From contig CAJUAC010000010.1 in assembly GCA_910583885.1 (NCBI GenBank), forward strand, positions 4,297 through 68,296: a DNA stretch of 64,000 nt, written 5' to 3'. Position numbers and translations under genes: made by a program. Under the pieces are notes generated by a model, which saw only the letters and a list, made by a program, of their open reading frames with translations, ran no database searches and was not told where the DNA came from. Positions 57,950 to 64,000 of the stretch are shown here, piece by piece. How positions within the stretch are numbered: position 1 is the first letter of the stretch; each line of letters opens with the position of its first letter. Source of the DNA: an uncultured Oscillospiraceae bacterium (GTDB taxonomy: Bacteria; Bacillota; Clostridia; Oscillospirales; Oscillospiraceae).

Positions 57950-58532
57950 GCTGGAGATCGGCTGGGGCTTTGCCGCCACGTTGGCCCTGGCCCTGCTGGC
58001 GGGGGCTGGCGAGGTGCTGCCCCTGGTGGGGCTGTCCGCCTTCTGCCACGAGCTGGGCCACCTGGGGGCCCTGCGCCTGGCAGGGGCGGAGGTGGAGTGC
58101 TTCCGCCTGAGCGCCTTTGGCGCGGAGATCCAGGCGGATACCCGCTATCTGCCCTATCCCCGGGAGATCCTCTGCACCCTGGCCGGGCCGGCGGTCAACC
58201 TGCTGCTGGCGCTGGTGTTCTCCCGGGTGGCGGGGGATTATGTGCTGGCGGGGGCGAACCTGCTGTTGGGTGTGTTCAACCTGCTGCCCATCCCCTCCCT
58301 GGACGGCGGGCGGGCGCTGTACCTGCTGGTGAGCTGGTGTGCAGATCCTGTGGCGGCGGACCGGGCCTGCCACCGGATCGGGCTGGGCTGTGCCGCAGCC
58401 CTCACTGCTGTGGCTTTGGTGCTGACACTCCAGGGCAGGGCGGGCCTCTTCCTCCTGCTGGGGGCTGTGGGGACGCTGCTGCCGCAGCTCCCTGCCCCTG
58501 CGCGGCGGCGGGTGAGGCTCCCTCTCCAATAG
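57933..58532 (+). CDS. SpoIVFB-like M50 site-2 protease
   Basis: 199 residues, mostly hydrophobic. Zinc motif FCHELGHLGALRL in the first third and the second conserved motif NLLPIPSLDGGRALYLL. Intramembrane metalloprotease; in sporulating bacteria the homologue cuts pro-sigma-K. Overlaps the M23 gene by 17 bases; the start at 57933 lacks a strong ribosome binding site, so coupled translation is likely. Confidence 0.85.
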   Translation: MWKSGKLEIGWGFAATLALALLAGAGEVLPLVGLSAFCHELGHLGALRLAGAEVECFRLSAFGAEIQADTRYLPYPREILCTLAGPAVNLLLALVFSRVAGDYVLAGANLLLGVFNLLPIPSLDGGRALYLLVSWCADPVAADRACHRIGLGCAAALTAVALVLTLQGRAGLFLLLGAVGTLLPQLPAPARRRVRLPLQ

Positions 58533-58593
58533 ACGGGAATCTGTCCGGCGGAGGATCGCCGGACAGATCTTTGCGCGGGAGTGTATGATATAC

Positions 58594-58622
58594 TTGACAT
58601 AATGGCGTGTATAGTATATACT
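58594..58622 (+). promoter_or_regulatory. Promoter with direct repeats upstream of membrane protein/XRE pair
   Basis: TTGACA (58594-58599), 17-base spacer, TATACT (58617-58622). GTGTATgaTATAC and GTGTATagTATATAC flank and overlap it, a possible autoregulatory operator. Confidence 0.75.
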
Positions 58623-58646
58623 GTTCCCAGAAGGGAGCGATAGAAC

Positions 58647-59192
58647 ATGACAAATGGGACAAAGAACCTCATATTAGCTGTGCTGCTGGCATTCGCACTT
58701 GCCGCCTTCCTCTGGCCGCTGGCAGCAGGCATCTATGTTGAACAGCGGGACCGGCGCAGGCGCGGTGAACCGCCGGAGTACGACGAGCGGCAGGTGTTGG
58801 CCCGGCTGCAGGCCGGATCCCGCGCCCTGTTTGTCCTGCTGGGCTATCTGACCATCTGGGCTGTGCTGGAGCTGGCGGGGTGGTTTGCCTGGACTGGCAA
58901 AATCCCTCTGATGATCCTCTGCGGCTGCCTGCTGACACTGATGGTCTGGGCGGCAGACTGCATCCTCCACGACGCATGGGCTGGCTGGAGCCAACGGAAA
59001 CAGAACATCCAGGGGTTCTTCTTCCTCATATGGGGGATCCAATTCATGATGCAGGCCCCTGTCCAGATCCGCGCCGGAAATATCGCATGGGGCGCAGCCC
59101 TGCTCCTCCTGGGCGGCGGCTTCCTCATGCTGACCGGGATTGCCGCTTATGCCTCCCGCAGGCAGAGGCTGGACGAGGATACCGCGCCATGA
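58647..59192 (+). CDS. Small membrane protein
   Basis: 181 residues with four hydrophobic helices (about 8-30, 58-80, 88-105, 120-160). Not recognised. Overlaps the following XRE gene by ATGA, a common pairing of membrane protein plus YozG-type regulator in Firmicutes. Confidence 0.85.
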   Translation: MTNGTKNLILAVLLAFALAAFLWPLAAGIYVEQRDRRRRGEPPEYDERQVLARLQAGSRALFVLLGYLTIWAVLELAGWFAWTGKIPLMILCGCLLTLMVWAADCILHDAWAGWSQRKQNIQGFFFLIWGIQFMMQAPVQIRAGNIAWGAALLLLGGGFLMLTGIAAYASRRQRLDEDTAP

Positions 59193-59386
59193 AGAACCTC
59201 CGCCTGCGGGCAGCCCGGGCGGCGAAGGGCTATTCCCAGCAGGCCCTGGCCGACCTGGTGGGCGCCTCCCGCCAGACCATCAACGCCATTGAGCAGGGGG
59301 ACTACAACCCCACCATCCGGCTCTGTACAGCCATTTGCCGCGCCTTGGGCAAGACCCTGGATGACCTGTTCTGGGAGGAAGAGTAG
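59189..59386 (+). CDS. XRE-family HTH regulator (YozG-like)
   Basis: 65 residues: a single helix-turn-helix (LRAARAAKGYSQQALADLVGASRQTINAIEQGDYNPTIRLC), ending GKTLDDLFWEEE. Translationally coupled to the membrane protein; probably binds the repeats in the shared promoter. Confidence 0.93.
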   Translation: MKNLRLRAARAAKGYSQQALADLVGASRQTINAIEQGDYNPTIRLCTAICRALGKTLDDLFWEEE

Positions 59387-59387
59387 C

Positions 59388-59417
59388 CATCCTTTTTCTT
59401 TTGCAAAAGAAAATCGA
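59388..59417 (-). repeat. AT-rich hairpin repeat, copy 5
   Basis: Hairpin TTTTCTTTTG/CAAAAGAAAA preceded by CATCC, inverted relative to copy 2, directly after the XRE stop. Confidence 0.6.
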
Positions 59418-59419
59418 AC

Positions 59420-59460
59420 GCCCTGCGTCCCTTATCGGGGCGCAGGGCATCTCATTTTTT
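59420..59460 (+). terminator. Terminator after the XRE gene
   Basis: GCCCTGCG/CGCAGGGC with T run at 59455-59460. The rest of the gap to 59610 holds no credible gene. Confidence 0.8.
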
Positions 59461-59610
59461 GATGCTGCCCCCACTGGGGGAGCCGTCATGCTCAGGCAAT
59501 CCCACAGCGGTGCATCCAGTCAGGAATTGCAAATTGCGTTTGGAGAAGGAGCTTTACAGGGCAAGGCGGACATCCGGCCCGAGCCAGCTGCAAGCTCCTG
59601 GCTTGGCGGA

Positions 59611-60969
59611 CTACTGGGCAAGCGGCAGGATCTCCTGGCGGTAGATATACCGGTGGAACACGATACACAGCGTTGTGGATGCCAGCTCCGACAGGGGGAA
59701 AGCCCACCAGACCAGCTCCAGCTGCCCGCCCAGGCTCAGCAGCCAGGCCGCCGGCAGCAGCACCACCAGCTGGCGCACCAGGGAGATGGCCAGGCTCAGT
59801 ACGCCGTGGCCCAGGGCCTGGAACATGGAGGAGGATACGATTCCGAACCCGGCCAGGAGGAAATGGATGCTGATGGTCCGCAGGGCCGGCACACCAATCT
59901 CCAGCATGAAGTCGGAGGCCTCAAAAAAGCCCAGCAGCCTGTCCGGCAGGAGCTGGAATGCCGCCACCCCCAGTACCATAATGCCTGTGGCGTAGAGGAC
60001 AGCCAGCTTGACTGTGCCGATCATCCGCTCCGGCTTCCTGGCCCCGAAGTTATAGGCCACAATGGGCACCATGCCGTTATTCAGGCCAAAGACCGGCATG
60101 AAGACAAAGCTTTGCAGCTTGAAATAGACACCCAGCACAGCGGTAGCGGTGGTGGTGAAGCCAATGAGGATCTTGTTCAGGCTGAAGGTCATCACCGAGC
60201 CGATGGAGGCCATGATAATCGACGGCACACCTACGGAGTAGATCCGGCGGATCACCGCCCCATTAGGCCGGAACCCCCGGAGCTGGAGGGAAATCTCCGT
60301 GTTCTTCTTGGCGTTGAAATAGATGGAGAACAGGGCCGACACGATCTGGCCCAGCACCGTGGCGACCGCCGCACCGGCTACGCCCATATCCAGCACAAAA
60401 ATGAAGATGGGGTCAAAGACGATGTTAATGACCGCGCCCAGCAGCTGTGTCACCATGGAGTACACGGTTTTCCCCGTGGACTGGAGCAGCCGCTCCAGGG
60501 CAATCTGCAAGAAGATGCCAAAGGAGCAGACTGTGCAGATGGTTACATAGGCTGTGCCGCCCTCCACGATCTCCGCCACATCGGTCTGGACCAGGAAAAA
60601 GGTCCGGGAAAACAGGGCCCCCGCCACGGCAAACACCACGTAGCTGCACACCGCCAGGAACAGCCCGTTGGAGGCGGCCAGGTTGGCCCGCTCAACATTT
60701 TTCTCTCCCAGGCTCTTGCTGAGCAGGGCATTGATGCCCACGCCGGTACCGGTAGCTACCGCGATCATCAGATTCTGGACCGGGAAAGCCAGCCCCACTG
60801 CGTTGAGGGCGTTCTCACTGATCCGGGAGACAAAGATGCTGTCCACCACATTGTACAGCGCCGAGACCAGCATACTGAGCATAATCGGCGCGGACATCGT
60901 GACCAGCAGCCGGTTGATGGGCAGTACGCCCATTTTGTTCTCCTGAGGGGCATTTTTTCTCTCTTCCAT
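59611..60969 (-). CDS. MATE family efflux transporter
   Basis: 452 residues, 12 hydrophobic helices. Markers: PINRLLVTMSAPIMLSMLVSALYNVVDSIFVSRISENALNAVGLAFPVQNLMIAV near the N-terminus and the repeated half later. Exports drugs or metabolites with Na+ or H+. An ATG at 60933 with AGGAG is an alternative start. Confidence 0.93.
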   Translation of the reverse strand: MEERKNAPQENKMGVLPINRLLVTMSAPIMLSMLVSALYNVVDSIFVSRISENALNAVGLAFPVQNLMIAVATGTGVGINALLSKSLGEKNVERANLAASNGLFLAVCSYVVFAVAGALFSRTFFLVQTDVAEIVEGGTAYVTICTVCSFGIFLQIALERLLQSTGKTVYSMVTQLLGAVINIVFDPIFIFVLDMGVAGAAVATVLGQIVSALFSIYFNAKKNTEISLQLRGFRPNGAVIRRIYSVGVPSIIMASIGSVMTFSLNKILIGFTTTATAVLGVYFKLQSFVFMPVFGLNNGMVPIVAYNFGARKPERMIGTVKLAVLYATGIMVLGVAAFQLLPDRLLGFFEASDFMLEIGVPALRTISIHFLLAGFGIVSSSMFQALGHGVLSLAISLVRQLVVLLPAAWLLSLGGQLELVWWAFPLSELASTTLCIVFHRYIYRQEILPLAQ

Positions 60970-61050
60970 AGGGTATTTCCATCCTTTCCAGGGGCTTGTC
61001 CCCTTCTTCCCTGCTGCCGCCGGAAACCTCCGTGCGGCCTGTTTTTAGAC

Positions 61051-61083
61051 AAAAAATCGCTGCTCTCGAAAAGCAGCGATTTT
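61051..61083 (-). terminator. Terminator after the membrane protein gene
   Basis: Minus strand AAAATCGCTGCT ... AGCAGCGATTTT followed by T. Separates it from the MATE gene. Confidence 0.88.
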
Positions 61084-61174
61084 ATGGTAGCATGGATATT
61101 TTTTACTGTCAACAGTGAAATTTACAGATTTTATTATTTTTCTTCCTGTTTTCTTCCTCTGTCTGCCGGTTTCT

Positions 61175-61807
61175 TCACAGCCGTTTCAGGCCCAGCTCCC
61201 GCCGCTTCTCCTCCAGCTGTTCCTCCGTGAGGAGGGAGCCCAGCAGCTGCCGGTAGGGGAGCAGGTCATCCTCCGCGCTGCACGCCAGCCACAGGGGGAT
61301 GATGAGCGCACCCAAGGACACGGGGAGGCTCAAGCGCAGGTTATCCAGGCCATAGAAGCTCTCGATGGCTGAAAACCCCATGGAGAGCATTTCATAGGCA
61401 AAGAAGCCGACTGCCGTCAGGAGCATAACCGCGCCGGGCAGGAACCAGAAGATGTTCACATAGACCCGGAACTTTTTCAGCGGCGCAACCGTGTTGACCA
61501 GGATGAAAAGGAGCAGGAGGGCCGCGCCCGCCAGGTAGACGGACAATGCCACGCGCCAAGCAGACGGCAGTTCAGGGGCAGCCATCACCAGCCGGAAGGT
61601 CCACAGCTCCAAAAGCATCCACAAAACCGCAGCTATGGCCAGCAGACGGCCCCGGTCCCGTTTGAGCAGCGCAGCGGCACACAGAAGATACGCCGGGAGC
61701 TCCAGTATGGTGCCCACATAAAAGTAAGTCATAAAGAGCCAGACCGCATATGCGGCGAATAAAATTCCGGCAGCCCAGGGGAGGCCCTTTTTCTGTAAAG
61801 TCTTCAT
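61175..61807 (-). CDS. Membrane protein of unknown function
   Basis: 210 residues with about six hydrophobic helices and a charged C-terminal tail (LTEEQLEEKRRELGLKRL). AAGGAGATTG before the ATG. Not recognised. Its start is 17 bases from the S41-like gene's stop, so the two are probably cotranscribed. Confidence 0.85.
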   Translation of the reverse strand: MKTLQKKGLPWAAGILFAAYAVWLFMTYFYVGTILELPAYLLCAAALLKRDRGRLLAIAAVLWMLLELWTFRLVMAAPELPSAWRVALSVYLAGAALLLLFILVNTVAPLKKFRVYVNIFWFLPGAVMLLTAVGFFAYEMLSMGFSAIESFYGLDNLRLSLPVSLGALIIPLWLACSAEDDLLPYRQLLGSLLTEEQLEEKRRELGLKRL

Positions 61808-61824
61808 TGTCTCAATCTCCTTAT

Positions 61825-63609
61825 TTATTTGTGATTCACGATATACTCCACCGCCGCCTCCATAAGCTCATCCCGTCCCTCCTTGATGCCCTGGATGGTG
61901 CGGGAGACGGGGATATCCGGGGTGAGGCCCACCCGCTGGATCTGCCCGCCGTCGTCCGTATAAGCTCCGATTGCAGTGAATTGGTACGGAAAATACCCTG
62001 GGATGCTCAGTTCTGTGACACCATCTAACGCACCAGACGTATTCTCTCCCATCAGGACCACATGTTCCCCTTTGCTAATAGCCCAGGCCATCCATTCACC
62101 ACTGCTCTGGGAGAATTCATCGATCAGGACAACCACCGGCTTGTCATAGTAGTAGACACCCCGCTGCGCATCCTCCGGCTGGCAGCCAACATGATCCACC
62201 ACCTTGATATACGTACCCGGCACCGCCATGGACAAGTTCAAATGGATAAATGCCGGTATGATCTCCGGAACGAAATAGGCGGGGAAGGTCTTGGGGTAGT
62301 AATTTGGGTACTGACGCAGGTCAACGATCAACCCACTGGTATCCCGCAGCTCATCCATCATATCGTACTGCATCGCTGTGGTGAGAAGGGCGGGATTCAC
62401 CAGACCAATCATCCCATCTAAAATCCGGAAGGGCTCCTCAGGATGTTTATAGGAAAATGGTACGGGAAGTGCAGCTTCGTCTTCCCCTACCCAAGTACAA
62501 GGGAAGGTTTCCTCTTTCCCATCCCTCAAAACAGTAACTCCAATCTCTTCTTTACCCTCTCCAGCCAAAGACAAAATATAGACCCAATTTCGGCTTAAAT
62601 AGATGTCATCTCTGGAGTGGGGCAGGTATTCCTTAACAGTTTCCGCAAATGCGTATATGTCATATCCGTTCACCTCTAAGATCACATCGCCCTGCGTCAA
62701 GGGGCAGTCCTCCGTTGTTCCAGAAACCACCAGTTTCCCTTCCGCCTCCATCACAGGGAATGGGGCAAATGTTATGCCCATGAGGCCATAGCCAATATGG
62801 TTGTCATGCATCCTGACCATGAGCGCAGTAATAGCAGCGGCATAGCTTTGGAAATCCTCATCGCCCATTTCTGCCCACAGTCCGGGAATAAAATCTTCAC
62901 GCAGACCGTCTCCTCCGGCCAACATTTGTGGGATAAACTCGTCTAAATTTGACAGCCAATCCGTGTCCAGGAGATCATGGTAGGGGAAATAGTATTCAAC
63001 CGCATTCCACACACGAAACAGGCCCAGCAGCCGGTACCGGACATCACCGTAGTCCATATCTGCATAATCCTTTTCTGAAAACATAGGGCCGGATACCTCG
63101 GACAAATACCTCGCTGTAAAAAGTTCAACCGGGGCCTTCAACCGCTTGATATCAGGGATTTCTGCCAACTGACCCAGGTCAGAGGCAAGATCTTTCCCCA
63201 AATAGCTTGCATCCGTGGTCCAGGAGGTATCTGCCACCACCACCTTATCCTCTTCCGCTGTATTCGCCCATATGTCCATCGGCTTGTTGGTTCCATAGTC
63301 AACCGCGCCCAGGCTGGCAAACCATTCGTGGAGCAGGACGTTGACCTCTTCGTGGGTCTCCAGTTCCCGCACCTGCGGGATAAGGGCCAGCAACTCATCA
63401 TCCCAATCCTTATCCCGCTGCCCCAGCAGGAAAGCTGGATGGGTGTACTTCACGTAACCCCACACCCTGCACAGCTTCACCAATCGCTCCACCTCTGTGG
63501 CTGGTTGACTCCCTGTCCTTCCCTGACAGCCGAATAATGGCAACACAAGGCACAGTACTAACGTACTGACTAGCAGCTTTCCACATATCGGATGCCTCCT
63601 AAAAGACAT
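61825..63609 (-). CDS. S41 (tail-specific) protease-like lipoprotein
   Basis: 594 residues from ATG at 63609. Lipobox LPLFGC. Helical N-terminal domain (VERLVKLCRVWGYVKYTHPAFL, YFPYHDLLDTDW), PDZ-like region (VSGTTEDCPLTQGDVILEVNG), and S41 core (GLIVDLRQYPNYYP, VVVLIDEFSQSSGEWMAWA, GENTSGALDGV). The catalytic Ser would be in the FSQSSGEWMA segment. The first half has lower GC and less biased codons than its neighbours. GGAAAGGA lies 10 bases before the ATG. Confidence 0.85.
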   Translation of the reverse strand: MSFRRHPICGKLLVSTLVLCLVLPLFGCQGRTGSQPATEVERLVKLCRVWGYVKYTHPAFLLGQRDKDWDDELLALIPQVRELETHEEVNVLLHEWFASLGAVDYGTNKPMDIWANTAEEDKVVVADTSWTTDASYLGKDLASDLGQLAEIPDIKRLKAPVELFTARYLSEVSGPMFSEKDYADMDYGDVRYRLLGLFRVWNAVEYYFPYHDLLDTDWLSNLDEFIPQMLAGGDGLREDFIPGLWAEMGDEDFQSYAAAITALMVRMHDNHIGYGLMGITFAPFPVMEAEGKLVVSGTTEDCPLTQGDVILEVNGYDIYAFAETVKEYLPHSRDDIYLSRNWVYILSLAGEGKEEIGVTVLRDGKEETFPCTWVGEDEAALPVPFSYKHPEEPFRILDGMIGLVNPALLTTAMQYDMMDELRDTSGLIVDLRQYPNYYPKTFPAYFVPEIIPAFIHLNLSMAVPGTYIKVVDHVGCQPEDAQRGVYYYDKPVVVLIDEFSQSSGEWMAWAISKGEHVVLMGENTSGALDGVTELSIPGYFPYQFTAIGAYTDDGGQIQRVGLTPDIPVSRTIQGIKEGRDELMEAAVEYIVNHK

Positions 63610-63724
63610 AAATACCAAGTCCTTTCCGAGACATTTATTTCTTGTCGCTCCTGCTAACAACGCCCGGCACACACTATCATAAACGTTAAAGGAAACTTAA
63701 AAGATAGAGTGCAAACTATTACAT

Positions 63725-63874
63725 GCTTTTGGGGTTGTTTGATAATTGGCGATATGCCCAACAGCAAGGAATTTTTTTGCCAGACAAGGCAAATTTTCGC
63801 AGGCATCCTGACGGGTGGCGGAAAAAGGCCTGCTGCTGGGGCGTGTTGACAATTTTCAAACAAGCCCCAAAAGC
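63725..63874. repeat. MITE-like palindromic repeat, copy B
   Basis: About 150 bp with near-perfect terminal inverted repeats (GCTTTTGGGG and CCCCAAAAGC, then TTGTTTGA/TCAAACAA). The interior shares a 65-70 bp core with 21149-21216 in inverted orientation. No gene was seen in 63610-64000. Confidence 0.75.
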
Positions 63875-64000
63875 GGATAGTAGGCCAAATAATATTTTCA
63901 TTCTATCACCATTCCTTCCGCTTGTAAAGACACTACCTGGTATCGCCAGGGCAACAGCATTTGAAATTCTGAGAAAATGTGATAAACTGGGAAATATGGA

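Overview
This window comes from a high-GC, spore-forming, Gram-positive anaerobe of the Clostridia, most like an Oscillospiraceae-type gut bacterium. The evidence is the spoIIAA-spoIIAB-sigF operon with a Spo0A box, a SpoIVFA/SpoIVFB-like protease pair, a T-box leader, a CIRCE element, an anaerobic purine-catabolism pair (ssnA-ygfK), many extracytoplasmic lipoproteins, and frequent GTG/TTG starts behind strong AGGAGG ribosome binding sites. No rRNA, tRNA, CRISPR array or prophage was seen.

Layout. 1-7.6 kb: a PhzF-like fragment, galactokinase, a REC/HD-GYP/GGDEF protein with two small ORFs upstream, and a LytTR regulator with a GHKL kinase that carries an RsiV-like extracellular extension. 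7.6-21.1 kb, minus strand: recN-argR-nadK-tlyA, then a three-gene cassette (CAT-like acyltransferase, nucleoside phosphorylase, Fe-S protein), then dxs, a small membrane protein matching OapA, a large solute-binding lipoprotein, and a ~700-nt gene-free transcription unit with its own promoter and terminator. In known genomes oapA lies directly between OLE RNA and dxs, beside tlyA/argR/recN, so I call the non-coding unit an OLE RNA. This is the most notable content of the window. 20.2-28.2 kb: tyrosine phosphatase, HIT protein, alaS behind an alanine T-box placed two genes upstream, a zinc-ribbon protein and efp. 28.3-31.7 kb: the spoIIA operon and a chemoreceptor. 32-36.3 kb: an ABC importer with a PHP phosphoesterase. 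36.4-40.2 kb: a membrane protein, a Sel1-repeat protein, repeats, and a divergent XRE/small-protein pair with clear operators. 40.25-44.8 kb: ssnA-ygfK behind a riboswitch-like leader with a terminator. 44.9-52.7 kb: CIRCE-controlled hsp20, then ddl-murF-ABC-F-ydcF-flavodoxin-prfA. 52.7-58.5 kb: an AT-rich DUF3781 gene, a lipoprotein, tsaC-like, coaE, an M18 aminopeptidase, and an M23/M50 pair. 58.6-64 kb: a membrane protein with XRE regulator, a MATE transporter, a membrane protein, an S41-like lipoprotein and a palindromic repeat.

The intergenic regions carry at least two dispersed repeat families: an AT-rich double hairpin (about five copies, two of them inverted around the cassette at 12.4-14.7 kb) and a MITE-like palindrome (21.1 kb and 63.7 kb). 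All function calls rest on motif recognition and context; no database search was run.
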